Below, one piece after another: positions 30,686 to 42,528 of a stretch of DNA of 64,000 nt (the stretch's first letter is position 1; each line of letters opens with the position of its first letter). Under the pieces are notes generated by a model. The model was not told the DNA's origin. It saw only the letters and a program-made list of their open reading frames with translations, and ran no database searches. The stretch spans positions 2,604,001 through 2,668,000 of the forward strand of contig JAPXFQ010000351.1 of assembly GCA_028564705.1 (NCBI GenBank). The letters are read 5' to 3'. This stretch comes from Apricaphanius iberus (taxonomy: Eukaryota > Chordata > Actinopteri > Cyprinodontiformes > Aphaniidae). The translations under genes were made by a program, and so were the position numbers.

Positions 30686-32850
30686 GATAAAAATTGATTA
30701 TGATTATGGTGCGACCTTAGTAATCTTGAAAATATGTAATCTGAAATGTAAGAATTTTAATTTTAAAATGTCATACATATAGCCATTTTGTCATTGTGAT
30801 ATTGTACATGATTACTAAATTTTATTAACTAGAACCCAGCAAGATTAACCACTCTGGGGGAAACTAATGGGGATCCATGAGGATCGCAACTCGCTATGCT
30901 CAGGGCGTCTTCAGCAGGTGGAGACGTGCTGAGCTTGCAGTGAGTTAGGATATGTCTTTGGGGAACAAAAAAGGGAAATATCTACATTACTGTTAGGTTT
31001 ACGGCCATTAGGCTGTCAATTACTCTTAGGTTATATTGTGTGTGAATGACATTTTTCGTTTCTCAGTAATGTCAGTAATAAACCTATGTTGAATGAGGTG
31101 GTGCAAAGTTGAGACATGAGCTAAAAATAGACGCTAAAATAGCTGCCACCAACATTTTTATGCTTAGTAAATCACACTGTGCCTAGAACGGCTACTTATT
31201 TGCTTATTCTCCTCTCAATAGTTTGCGTCTTCTTATATTGCATATTCAGATTAGGGAACAGCGCTAAGTGGCTTGTGTGCGTCTTGCTCCGGGTTTAACT
31301 GGCGCAATACTCTCTGCGTCATGTAAGTAAATCAGGTAAAACCGTTTTTTACGATGCTGTGCAGTTTTGCTCCGGTTTTAACAAGTGCAAACTGTTGATA
31401 AATCAAGCCCTATGTGTGCTAGGATATGCAGCTACTGTGAAGAAACTATCCATTGTTTTGATGAAAAGGAAAAGTGGCGTAGTCCAGGCTGATTATACCG
31501 GCTTGTTGACATTCCATAGAGAGACACTCCTGGACCCACGAACGCTGTTACAGTAGATGAAGAGAATATTGGCATGCAAAAGCGGTCTCAGCTACTTTTC
31601 ATTCCAGAGCTCATGGATTCAAGATGTGCTGTATCATCCTATCACAGGTATTTTCTTACTTGTTAAATATCTGCACTATGGCTAGCAGTTAGCACATAGC
31701 TTTTTAGCTTCCATGGCACTTTTAAACTCTTACAATTTGTATTTTTGAATGGGATTTTTACTTCTTAGAACCAGTAAGAGCCCAGAAAGCACCCTATGTT
31801 TCAACATCATGTTAGGAATGGCTAAATAAAAGGTCACTCCATCATAAAAAAATCTGATTACAATTATTGTATATGGTTGATTTCATTATGGATTCAGTCC
31901 ATTCTGCTTTTTGCAACAAAATAAAGCACAATGCAATAATGGGCTGGTTTCATTCATTGGTTGAAGGTCCCCACTTAACTGAAAATACTGGTTTTACTGC
32001 TTTAGAACTACTTCGGTATAAACCGTACATTTATTATCCTAAATGAAAAGCACTTCATATTCTTTATCAGAAGGAAAAACTATTTAGTTATGAGTAAAAG
32101 GAATAGATTGTGCAGATTAAATTACTTATGAACCATTCATCTTAAACACACAAATAATTAATATGAGGTTCATCTTTTCAGCCTCTCAGCTTTGAAGTCT
32201 ATTGTATGTTTGCACCACCATATTAAAAATGTAGTGTAGTTCACAATGGTCTTATAAATAAATCCTAAATGAGAAAAATAGTCTGAATTATACAATGTCT
32301 TTCCTCCTATCTAATACCAATTAAGTGTTTCCATTCAACTTCAAATAGAGCAGTCCTACTGGAAATCCTGTCTGTTCCAAGAATAATTTCACTCAGAAAC
32401 CCCAGTGATAAAGAAGTGTAACAAAAATGTGTATGTTCTTTTATCAAACTTTCAGCTATTTTCTTGTTTTAGGACAAGTGTACTGTTTATCATTTTTCTA
32501 ATTTTAGCACAGGTTTAAGCTCAATATAACTTGAGTTTAGATCCCAGTTTTTCTATGGGAAAACTATTCGGTTTCTTAAAAATACAGCTTCTTCCAGCTG
32601 TCTGACAGTTCAGGATATTCTTGCATCACTTATCTTTTGAAAATTCTCTGCTCTATACTTTAAATAACCAAAGTAGTCATATCCCCTAACTTTTTGAAAA
32701 TTAAATTACAACACAACCCTCACTTTACTGTTGTTTTATATATTGGACCAGCACAGAATAGTGTTTTATTCTGAAGAAAAGGGAAGTGATTCATGGTTTT
32801 CATTATTAATTGTTCTTACAATTAAGAACCAGTGCCAAACACTAGCTACA
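30686..32850. other. intergenic, nothing identified
   Basis: No transposon termini, RNA gene or exon recognised. The frame at 31359-31556 is short and unlike any family I know. Confidence 0.4.
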
Positions 32851-33615
32851 GAAGTCACCAGGCAGCTAAGACATCTGTAGAAACTGTAGAGGAGATATAA
32901 AGGTCTGTTGTATGGGTTGAAGAATCTCTTTGACAGAACAGCTTTTTCATATGCTTCACAAATCTGATCCTGGGGAAAGTCCTGTTAGCAGTTTTCTACA
33001 AATGACCCTCAGTAACTATGATGAAGGTGCTCTGGTTAAATGAAATCACTTTTGGAGTACTTGCAAAGAATTGTGTATGCAATTAAACTTAACACTCCAC
33101 ATCACCATCCCCACAAGAAAACATTTTTTACAGCATCATGCTATAGAATACTTTTACTTCAGCAGGCACAGGACAGGCAGTCAGTGACTAAGTTTACATT
33201 CAGCAAAATTTCGGGTTTTGGTTGGGTTATAGTCACTATTCAGGCTTCTGAAACTTTTGGAATAACCAGTTTACATGCCTGAGCAGAGAGAGTTACTCCT
33301 GTAAACATGGAGTAGATGGTGCATACAAGAAGTTCCTCTATTCAAAAGACCAAGATTCTTTGCGATTTCCTTGCGAATAGAACATACACAGAAAACAAAT
33401 CAATGTTCCTTTTGATGGGTAAAGAAAATATTGAGTCGTTAAAATGGCCCAGTCAAAGTCCTAATCTAAATAAAATGGAGAATCTGAAGCGAGACATGAA
33501 ACTTTCTGTCCACAAACTCTCCAGCCAGTCATAGTGAGGTTAAAGTATTAGAGCAAAAGGAATAGGAAATAATGTAAATCATAAGATGTGTTAATAAATC
33601 CCCAGTTGACAAAAT
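32851..33615 (+). mobile_element. Tc1/mariner-type relic
   Basis: Non-coding text at 32860-33180 resembles interspersed Tc1-derived DNA of fish. The diagnostic part is coding: at 33420-33532 the frame reads ESLKWPSQSPNLNKMENLKR and then DMKLSVHKLSSQS. The WPSQSPDLNPIEN block is the C-terminal catalytic motif of Tc1 transposases. Here the third catalytic acidic residue is replaced (SPNLN instead of SPDLN). The fragment is dead and lacks identifiable ends. Confidence 0.7.
33316..33534 (+). pseudogene. Tc1-like transposase C-terminal fragment
   Basis: In this 72-codon frame, residues from about 36 onward correspond to the C-terminal catalytic part of a Tc1-family transposase (motif WPSQSPNLNKMEN at residues 43-55). 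The normal aspartate of SPDLN is asparagine, and the DNA-binding and upstream catalytic segments are missing or unrecognisable. The N-terminal 35 residues of the frame are probably not native. Confidence 0.7.
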
Positions 33616-34360
33616 ATTCCAATAAAGTTTAAAGTTTCTGTTTGTACTGTGACAAAATAGAAAGACGTTTAGTTGGTTAAATCATTTTACAAGGCAATGT
33701 ATCTAAAGTCTTGTCAACACAAAACCTTTTTTTTTATCTTTCTCAAGATGCATGCATGGACACTAAACTTTTTGTTTAGCAGTTTCTGTTATTTGTTTGA
33801 TATCACAATTTTAAAATGTTAATTTTCTTCCAGTTAGTAGGTAAAAGTACTTCTGAAGTCGGAGGTTTTCCAGTCCTTTACCTCTAAACCTCTATGGATA
33901 ATTTACCTCGGTTCTGGTATTCTCCACAGCACTTACATTGGATTCTCCCACACATCCTCAAACAAAAGAACCCCCATAAGTCCCCTGCTGACTCTCCTGA
34001 TGCCAAAAATTTCAAACGCATCTCACTGACTTGCTCAAGCTGGGCGCAGATTCACTGCCCCCCCGAAACAATCTTCCCTGAGCGCTAACCGCTGTGCAGC
34101 TAAGGGGCCCAGGTGCCATCAGCGAACGAGACGTCAAGGTAATTTGGCTGGACGAGCTTTAACACACACAGATCAAGGGTGGGGAGGGTCTCTAGACATT
34201 AAACACTGTCTCATTATGTTTGCTTGGATGAGACAGGAGATTTAATGAGAGGTGCTGTATGACCAAAAACATCTGATCTCCACCCGCTCCAAACTAAACA
34301 TCCAGGTAGGGCCCTGGGCCAGGGCCAAAGCCATGTCAAGCTTGGCTGCCTGTGAAGAAA
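33616..34360. other. spacer, nothing identified
   Basis: Short chance frame at 33894-34088 only. Confidence 0.4.
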
Positions 34361-34413
34361 GTGTGTGTGTGCGTGGGTGTGTGTGTGTGTGTGTGTGTGG
34401 GGGGGGGGGGGGT
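34361..34413. repeat. TG microsatellite followed by poly-G
   Basis: TG dinucleotides ending in an uninterrupted run of about 14 G. The frames translated across it on both strands are artefacts of the repeat. Confidence 0.95.
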
Positions 34414-35544
34414 ATGTGTGGGAATCCAAGTTCTGAGAAAGTCTTAAGAGTAAGTAACAATGCAGCATATGAGTAACATGTTAAAGCTCACTCTCAAATG
34501 TACTAATTATTATTATATTATGAGAGTAAATGGTTGTTCTTAAAAATATTGTAATAAACCTGCTTGCAACACTTTTACAAAAATAGTTTTCATTTTGCTG
34601 ATATTGTGTTCCTGTGAACTATGACAAATAGAGAATAAACTAATGTTGAACTGAAATCCAGAGCAGACAGCAGCTGGGTACCACTACCTAATTAAACCCA
34701 AATACCACGGGCAGCTTTGGGAATGATGAGCATTCTTCAGCTCATCAACATCTCATGAATGTTGGATCAAAATGCAAATAATTGTTTGGTGATGATATAA
34801 TTTGCAAAGTCATCAAAAAAGATAATCATAAATCACTAAGCATAGTGCTGCTTTGTTTCTATTGGTCAGGGTTAATTTACACTGTAGGTCAGTATGGCAT
34901 ATTTATGAGGGATTCTTTCAGAATACTATATGAAATATCTTTTTCACAGTTTAAAAAAAAAGTTCAATTGTCATCTGAAATAAAAACCCAGTATTTGTTT
35001 GCAACATGAGAAGTAAAATTTTTGATTTTAATAATAAATATTAATATAATAATTACAATGAAAATTGTTAAAAATGAATAACTGAAGGAAGTTGTAAATG
35101 CATTTTGATTCAAATATACCATTTAAATGAATTTCATTGCTTACATTAAATTGAGTGGACTCGATCGATGAGTTAATGATCAATGAATGTACTTCTTGGT
35201 GGTAAAGTGGAGCCTCCCTCTACAACTCATCTTCACAGAACCTCAGGTGCAAAGCAGCTGAAGCACCCAGGCCTCTTGACCCTTGGCCTGTCCACAATTC
35301 AATACAGCATTAGCCTTTGTTCTGTTCTGTTCACTGTGGATAACACTGGTGAGATACAGCCCATCAGTGAAAAAACAGTGATGAATTAACAGCAAACCTA
35401 ATTTCTGAGGTCTCTAAACCTTTTGTGTCCTGACATTTTAAATTACAAACACAGAATGCCACAGCAGTTCTGTGAATGCTCTAGGTGCTTAAAATATGAG
35501 GCCACATCAGTCTCATAATAATTAAACTCATGCAGGGTTTTTCA
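34414..35544. other. intergenic, nothing identified
   Basis: AT-rich. Chance frames at 34782-35009 and 35183-35389 show no family motif. Confidence 0.4.
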
Positions 35545-35960
35545 AGAATGCACATGCTCTGGTTCAAAGTATTATTTCAGATTCGGAAGTGCACACCTGC
35601 GATGGACTGGCGACCTGTCCAGGATATACCCCGCCTCTCGCCCGTTGACAGCTAGAGATAGGCACCAGCCCCCCGTGACCCCTTTAAGCGGTTCAAAAAA
35701 TGGATGGATGGATGGAAATCTACACAGTGTGTTTCACAAATCCACATGCTCTGACTCACAAACATAATTTTGATGCAAACTTTTAATATAAATTCGGAAA
35801 TGCACACAACTGGTTTCACAAATGCACACGCTCTGGTTCACAAATGAACTTTGAGGGACACTTTTAACATTAATACACAGATCATACTAATCGCTGAATG
35901 TGCATTTACAAACCGTTTCTCATTTGTGAACCTCTGCTTTTGTGAGAGAAATCTGTGTCG
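35545..35960. repeat. imperfect tandem repeat (about 80-bp unit) interrupted by SINE fragment
   Basis: Three imperfect direct units, each with a CACATGCTCTGGTTCACAAA-like word followed by an AT-rich stretch and a TTCGGAAATGCACAC-like word (35550, 35741, 35828). A 3' piece of the SINE (GATGGACTGGCGACCTGTCC to ATGG repeats) occupies 35598-35716 within the first unit. The downstream CATTTGTGAACCTCTGC is an inverted echo of the unit. Confidence 0.6.
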
Positions 35961-37665
35961 TGAATTTTGAGACACTGGTAACGTGGGAGGACAACAAACA
36001 TCACCATTGGCTAATGAATCTCAATCAAATTCATCACTGAACCAGCTGTGTTCGCTACGAAGCGGCGAGAGGAGAGGAAAACGTACATTAAAGTACAAAA
36101 AAATCTGGCTATACAAAAAAAAAAAAAATGAAGGTGGTTGTGTTGTTTGCCATTTGTTGTCAGCATACATTCAGGCTGTTCTTTTTTAGTTTGAAAACCA
36201 AACTGAAAAATCTAAGCCTTCTAAGATTGCTAATAATGTGATTGAACTGAAAACCAGATAGCCAGGCCTGCTTACTCAAGTTGCTGGGTGGCTGAGTAAG
36301 CAGGCCTCTTTGATCGGCAAACTGGGTATCAGTACAATCACACACCAATCTCAAACCCTTCTCTGTTCTTGGGTTTTATTTAGTCCACATATGGAAAGTC
36401 AGACTTCCATCAGTGTTGGGAGTTACAGCGTTTAAGTATAACAACATTACTTTTTTAGGTTACAGAGTATTCTTATTAATTACTTTTGCCATTGTTGCAC
36501 GGCATTACTGTTACTGGGAATGTAAAGTGGAGCGTTACTACAACGTGGTTGATTGAAGTGCAGCTGTTTTAGCTTTTCTGACAGCCACACTGCAGCTGCA
36601 GGGAGAGAGAGCAGGGCCGTTTCTCAATACCTAAGTACCCAAGTACGTTCTTGTACTGTATGCTTGGCGAGTATGTACTTGGGAAATACAGTTGAAAGTC
36701 CGATCTATAACGATGCAGTACGGTAGTTCCCCAATTGGAACACAACATACTTGGTTGATGTCACTGCTGTGCTACAATCATTCCAGAATTTCAATAAATT
36801 ATCCAGATTTACTCGGGAATGGGATTATTTAGACATATATAATTGATAGATAAATGAGAAAAACATTTTTTGACACATGTTAAAAAAAATTAGGAAGAAG
36901 TATAGATACAAAATAAAAAACCTGTAATATAATCGCCTTAAGTTTTCTGTACTGATTATAAAAAGCTCTACTACTTGAATGGTGGTTTACCACCTCATAT
37001 TACTTTTTCAGGCTTCTTAGTGAAACATGATTGTTTTACAAAAAATGAAAATCCCTGCTTCCTTCACAAGACTATTTGCTGTTGAATTATTAAATGCCTC
37101 TGACATAACTGATGATGACCAGCTTTAGAGGTATACAGTTCATTGAATAATTCAATAATAGTTTGCGCTAGAAGTTTAAGGTATTTAATATTTTTCCATT
37201 TTACAACTCCATGATTTATTTACAAAACTACTAAACACGGGTTAACAAATTTATCGTCATCAGGGAAACTCATCAGATACCTACAAGATAAATTGACAAA
37301 ACGCTTTAAAACATTTATTAGAATGACACAAATCAACAAGTATAAGAAATTGATACTGTTACTATCTAATCAAAAGAAAATGTTATAACTTTTAAAACAT
37401 TAGACAATATGAGGAGACTAAAGAAGATAATCCAGGACACAGGTAAAGAAGAATGCTCGGAACTCTTGGGAACTGGCATCAAACCTGGAACTCTGGTCTC
37501 TTCCCCTGCAGAGTTTCCCGGGTACAGGGGCGGGTTACTCGGCTGGGGCATCGGTGCCTGGACCTGGGAGTATAGAGTGTATATGGGGTGCATGAGGGAG
37601 TATAGAGCATCCTCTCTTTGGTGTCTTAGTGTGCTGGTGCGTAAGAGGGAGGGTTTGTATGTATA
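35961..37665. other. intergenic, possible MITE remnant
   Basis: GGGCCGTTTCTCAATACC near 36615 resembles the start of common fish MITEs, but no matching end was found. The frame 37409-37666 has no recognisable domain. Confidence 0.3.
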
Positions 37666-38165
37666 GATGTTTCTCCACTGGTACGCCTCGGCTCAGCTCG
37701 GTACAACTCAGCCTCGATACCTTTTACTCTCTACTGGCAGAAGTCGGGCTAAGTTGTGCCAAGCCGCACCAAGCCGAAATTATTTTTTCGTACCGCTGTG
37801 GTTCCATCCGTGTTGAACTGGTACTGAAAAGCGACGTCAGATGGCTGTCGGTCACTGATTGGCTAGACGGCAGAGTGACAGGAGAGTAACTTGACAGCTT
37901 CTTTTAACAACAAACCGACCAGAATTCTGAAACCTCGCTACAGCGAGTGGATGTGTTTAGTGTTTGTTAAAGAACAGCATTTCTGAGCTTGTTGGCTCCA
38001 GAGAAGATTCAGTGTGAGCTGGATGGAGCTGCTCGCTGTGAGAGGGTTATCAAGGAGGACTCAGACCTGACCGCGGTTTTGGAGCCGATGGCTCTCACAA
38101 GCAGGCCGAAGCAGAGAAACGGAAAATGCTTAACTAGCTGTCTCGTACCCTCGGTGAGAAGCAAA
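37666..38165. mobile_element. possible non-autonomous DNA transposon end
   Basis: CTCCACTGGTACGCCTCGGC followed by repeated GGCTCAGCTCGGTAC-like and CCAAGCCG words, then a GACGTCAG and GGTCACTGATTGGCTAGA stretch, looks like the GC-rich end of a fish non-autonomous DNA transposon. No second end or target duplication was seen, so superfamily and limits are open. Confidence 0.35.
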
Positions 38166-39000
38166 TTTCATGCCACTTGTATATTTTATTCACAATATTA
38201 ACCGATTCAGTTGCATATCATCTTCAGTATGACAGTTTTTTTAAATATTAGTTATCCAAATTTTTTCTTATGCTACTGTTTTTCTGTTTTTGTAAATACG
38301 AATGACCTACTTAAAGTGACAGTGTGTAGGTTTTGCAGTACATCTTTGAAAATAGCCATTAAAATATGTAATAATAATTACGTAAAGCACATTAATTGCA
38401 AAATATTGGCAATATTGTAAAATATGATTTTATAAATCCGTTTTAAAATATATAGACGTGGGTCCTCTTATCTGGGGGAGATGACGTCTTTACTTCTACA
38501 AAGCACACGGAACACGCCCGGTATTCAAACATTGATTTCCCCTCAAAATGCAAAAAAGTATCACTGTAAATACATTTTTACGTCTTTGCTAATTCCAAGC
38601 GATGAAAGAGAGACTGATATGCTCGCTGATATGCTATGCTTCCCCCCCTTAACACCAGTTACCGGTTTTCAGCAGCTCAGTTTGGCGGCAGATCTGCCGT
38701 CTTCCCCTCCCTTACTGCCAGCATTTTATCGTAAAAAATACATTTCAACCCATTCAGCTCTTCTGTCCTCTTTGACTAGGACCTGATGAAGTGTTATGAG
38801 CTCTTTTGACCAGCAAAAAACAGAGCATTTTGTGTGGAGCTTCAATATGGTGTTCGGTCAATTCACTTCCGGCACTCAGCGAGAGCAGACGCTTTTTATC
38901 TTTCTCCCTCTCTAGTGTGTCTTATCGCACAGCCCTTTGTCTGTCTACAGCTATGGTGCTATGGAGCCTCTTTTTGCATTCTCCTCCGGAATAATCAACG
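38166..39000. other. spacer, nothing firmly identified
   Basis: TTAAAGTGACAGTGTGTAGG near 38310 resembles the start of a common fish MITE, but I could not find its inverted end. Overlapping short frames at 38481-39031 are not supported as genes. Confidence 0.3.
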
Positions 39001-39372
39001 TTGGATCTGGACTGTTCAGATGGTCTTGTGAGCAAATTTTTTTTCCCGGAGAAGGTAATAAGGGAGTGCCGAGCTGTCCCGATGGATTACTGTGGAGGAT
39101 CCTGGGTCTCTCACTTTGATCATCAAGACACTAGAAACATCTGGACAGTTGGATTCATGATAACTGGATATCTGCTGATTAGCGCATGGCAGGTTTTTCC
39201 CAGGTATTGTAAATTTATGGCTTTTAAGGCAGAAATTGGCAGGCTGCCTGGAAGCGGGAAGCTGCATGGCCGTTGTAACGCTCAGTCTCTTGCGATTTTC
39301 GAGCAGGGACTCGTTTGTTGCTATGTGGGGAAACAACTTGGAGAAGTTCTCAGCTGGCTGGAATGGAAATGA
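39001..39372 (+). CDS. hypothetical open frame, 123 aa
   Basis: Uninterrupted 123-codon frame whose product I do not recognise. Residues 47-65 (about WTVGFMITGYLLISAWQVF) are hydrophobic and could form one membrane segment. Cysteines are scattered, and the tail carries GEVLSWLEWK. The opposite strand is open across the same stretch (39016-39480, 154 codons), which weakens the case for either. An AAGAAGGTAAAG after the stop looks like a splice donor but has no partner. It could be part of an interspersed repeat, an old retroelement piece or chance. No RBS-like or promoter context can be judged in this genome type. Confidence 0.2.
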   Translation: MDLDCSDGLVSKFFFPEKVIRECRAVPMDYCGGSWVSHFDHQDTRNIWTVGFMITGYLLISAWQVFPRYCKFMAFKAEIGRLPGSGKLHGRCNAQSLAIFEQGLVCCYVGKQLGEVLSWLEWK

Positions 39373-40148
39373 CCCCTGATTTGGAAGGGAGACCACTCTG
39401 ACAGACTCTAAGGCTAAGAAGGTAAAGTGATCTTTGTCTGTGCATTTCTTATCAATTGAAATTTGGCTTTGACCAAACATACTCCCTTGGATGGGAATCT
39501 AGAAGGGCGCTCCCCCCTACCCCCACACCTTCAACTTTGAGCTGGCTCAGCTCTCCAAGGACCCAAATTACATCGTAGGCGAACAGACTGTGGGATTGAG
39601 CTGTGTGGAGTTCATGGGCTACTGACTACTGATGCACACACATGCACACACAGACTCTCACCCTTACAGATGCACACACTTTCCTTGTCATCACTACTCT
39701 AGCTGTACCCCCAATCTCTCCTGCCCACTCCAGGAAGCAGTTAGATGGTGTGCATCTGTTGCAGCACGTCAGCTGTTGATTGGGGTCCCCTCCCGCATCC
39801 CTCCTGTTGTGTCATTGTTAATGTCTGTGTATGTGCTTAAATGTTTAGGTGTGTTTTTTTTCCCATTAGCTGTATTCTGACTCTGGATTAAGGAATCAAA
39901 ACACAGTTGAGCGTTTCCCCCCACCATGGACCCCTCCCTCCCTGACGTTTCTGTTTCTGTCTGCATACATGGGAGCATTTGCTCTTTGATTACACACTGG
40001 TTTGTGGAATCGTTTTAAAATGTTATGTCTGGCATCAGGGATCAGCAAACTTTTAAAGTCTGATACTATTGAAACATATCAACTCTAAAAAAATAGTCAT
40101 GCTTCTGTCATTTCTAGCTTCCTCAGAGCAATCGCAACTCGTTTCTTT
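39373..40148. other. spacer, nothing identified
   Basis: Includes a CA-rich stretch near 39632-39680. No exon or transposon end seen. Confidence 0.35.
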
Positions 40149-40340
40149 AGGGAGACACAGAGGCGGAAAGCCATGTCGCTCCAGTGCTGGATGTAGTTTG
40201 CTGAACATATATATGAATGTTTGTTCTGACATCGTGAACTTCTGTAGCCAATGAGCTTCGGTTAAACCCATTCTTGGGCTGAAGTTGTCATCAATGGATG
40301 GTTGGTGCCAGGGACTTTTCAGGGACGTTGTTGTATTCAT
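40085..40340 (-). pseudogene. PIF/Harbinger-type transposase fragment
   Basis: Minus-strand text reads EAHWLQKFTMSEQTFIYMFS and KLHPALERH, then after a frameshift MAFRLCVSLKKRVAIALRKL. The W-x-x-KF-x-MS-x-x-TF-x-Y-x-x-x-KL-x-P-x-L pattern followed by a (P)L-x-K-R-V-A-I-A-L-x-K-L helix is the characteristic N-terminal part of Harbinger/HARBI1-like nucleases. The catalytic DDE part is absent. The fragment lies immediately upstream of LINE D. It could be a relic of a source of transposase for TTA-target MITEs like those in this window, but that link is only inference. Confidence 0.65.
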
Positions 40341-40443
40341 AAACCCATTGAAATTAGTAGACAGTATACAAGATATAAGGTAGAAATTATATCAATTTAG
40401 CCAAAGGTAGACTTTGACTGTACAGCCATTCTGCAGTTACACT
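40341..40443. other. flank of LINE D, nothing identified
   Basis: Host or older repeat sequence directly upstream of the LINE D 5' edge. Confidence 0.3.
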
Positions 40444-40806
40444 ACCACAGGGTTCGGTGCTTGGGCCGATTGTTTTTACTATATATATATGCTTCCTATT
40501 GGTAATATCATTAGGCAGCGTGGGATAAAATTCCATAGTTACGCAGATGTTACACAGCTATATCTATCCATAAATCCTGATGAATCCAATCAGTTAGGTA
40601 GACTACAGGCATGTCTGGAAGACATAAAAACTTGGATGACTCTAAACGTCTTGCTTCTGAATTCTGATAAAACAGAAGTTGTCGTCTTTGGACCAGAAGC
40701 TCTGAAAAAGAAACTACTTAGTCAACCCCTTCACTTGGACGGCATTAAAATAGCCTCCAGTAATAAAGCAAAGAACCTCTGTGTTATTTTTAACCAAGAT
40801 ATTTAA
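40414..40806 (+). pseudogene. LINE RT fragment (copy D)
   Basis: The first residues come from flanking DNA. From the FGAWADCFYYIYMLPIG region on, this is RT sequence homologous to copy B, first out of frame and then in frame. The catalytic YADD box is YADV, which abolishes activity. The frame ends at a stop in NQDI. The remaining homology continues to 41350 in shifted frames. Confidence 0.8.
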
Positions 40807-41405
40807 TTTAGATCTCACATCAAAGAAGTCTCTAGGATTTCCTTTTTTCACCTTAGGAATATTGCAAAAATTAGAACCACCCTGTCCAGGAATGATGCTG
40901 AAAAACTAGTCCATGCCTTTGTTACTTCAAGGCTGGATTACTGTAACTCTTTATTATCAGGTAGTCCACAGAATACAATTAAAAGTCTTCAGTTAGTCCA
41001 AAATGCTGCTGCTAGGGTTCTGATGAATATAAAGGAAGAGATCACATTTCCCCTGTTTTAGCTTCTCTTCACTGGCTCCCAGTAAAATGTAGAATATAAT
41101 TCAAGATCCTCCTTCTGACATATAAAGCTGTTAATAATCAAGCTCCATCATACATAAGAGACCTGATTGTTCCATATGTTCCTAACAGAGCCCTTCGCTC
41201 TCAGACTGCAGGTTTACTGGTAGTTCCTAGGATTTCTAAAAGTTGAATGGGTGGCAGATCTTTCAGTTATCCAGCTCCCAGGGTTGGTTCATGAAGCAGA
41301 CAACTTGTAGATCTTTAAAACTAGGCTTAAAACCTTCCTCTTTGACAAAGCTTACAGATAGAGACAGGTTAGACAGGTTGCTAGGAAGAGACAGGTTAAC
41401 GTTAG

Positions 41406-41944
41406 TACCGTATTTTTCGGATTATAGATCGCTCCGGAGTATTAGTCGCGCCAGCCGAAAATGTGTAATAAAGAAGGAAAAAAACATATATAAGTCGCAC
41501 TGGAGTATAAGTCGCATTTCTTGGGGAAATTTATTTGATAAAATCCATCCCAGCTGGATGAAAAACCACTCACTCAAACCGACCGCGGCTCCTCCTGCAG
41601 CTGACTGGACGCCTAGACAAATAGAAGGAGCCGCAGCACCGAAGGGAGCTGGTTGAAATATCCACGCACAGCTGCTAGCTGGGCTCTCTGCCGCTACCGA
41701 TCGAAGCGTGAGGTCCTCCGCTGACTTTGTAACGAGAGAAGCTGTTCCTTCGTTCTAAGACTGTGCTGGACACTTTTTGAACTCCCCTCCTTGCAATCCC
41801 TAAATTTGATTGACGATCGAACTCTGCCTTTCCTTCGTTTTTTTAAATGTGTTAATAATTCACACATAAGTCGCTCCTGAGTATAAGTCGCACCACCACC
41901 AAACTATGAAGAAAACTGCGATTTATAATCTGAAAAATACGGTA
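41406..41944 (+). mobile_element. TA-target MITE (CCGTATTTTTC ends), Tc1/mariner-like
   Basis: The element spans 41408-41942 (535 bp). The left end CCGTATTTTTCGGATTATAG and the inverted right end CCGTATTTTTCAGATTATAA match at 23 of the first 25 positions. TA flanks both sides (41406-41407 and 41943-41944), and the empty site is visible in LINE B at 5062-5063 (GTTAGTAGTCAGG). Subterminal AGTATAAGTCGCA words recur in direct orientation. It has no transposase. The ends are those of a very common animal MITE, and the TA duplication fits a Tc1/mariner-type origin. Confidence 0.88.
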
Positions 41945-42038
41945 ATCAGGTAGAGTCAAAGTGTCAAAAGTTAGGAAAAGATAGGAAGAGGTAGAGCTGC
42001 TAGATAGAGATAGATTAATGTAAGCCAGGTAGAGAGTG

Positions 42039-42528
42039 TTAAGCTTTGTTTATGCTTGTCCCTGCTGAGAGCCAATATTCTTGACGACTGTAGGGGGCGG
42101 CGTAGGGCTCTACGGCATGCATACAACACTACACCATAGCAGAAGTAGTAATCACTGTTGTTTAAAAGATGGTGATACCTGTGAGCTTAAACAAAGCAGA
42201 ACTTTTAATTATTTTTTTTTACTTAGGAAAAAAGACGAAAAAGGAGACTGTCCTCTCTTCCATTAAAACACAGTTGATCACAGTGATCTCTATCGGCCGA
42301 ATCATAAAGATGTCTATTTACGAACCTCCGGCAATATGAGCTCTTGCCAGTCCGCCATGTTTTGTCGCGCGGACTGGCCGCGTAGTTACAAATATTCCTA
42401 GGTGTGCGGTGCAGACATTTTGGGGCGGGAGGAGGCCACGCGGAGAGGCGTGGTTGCTGAAATGACATAATTTGGCCACGTGGAGCCGTGCGGACCTCGC
42501 AAAGGCGGCAAGCATAAACCCAGCTTTA
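42039..42528 (+). mobile_element. MITE family 2, complete copy, TTA target duplication
   Basis: The element spans 42042-42525 (484 bp), with ends AGCTTTGTTTATGCTTG and CAAGCATAAACCCAGCT (15 of 17 match when inverted). TTA flanks both sides, and the uninterrupted LINE sequence is present at about 29191-29215 (GAGTGTTAGTAGCTAGG). Related copies are at 6783-7260 and 30014-30104. A TTA target suggests a PIF/Harbinger-like mover, although the ends lack the usual G-rich start. Confidence 0.85.

Noticed and set aside
34214..34476. Overlapping His/Thr/Pro and Gly/Cys/Val frames
   Set aside because: They translate the TG and poly-G microsatellite at 34361-34413.
35545..35900. CRISPR-like spaced repeats
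   Set aside because: Units are long, imperfect and directly adjoining in a vertebrate genome, so they are satellite or transposon-like.
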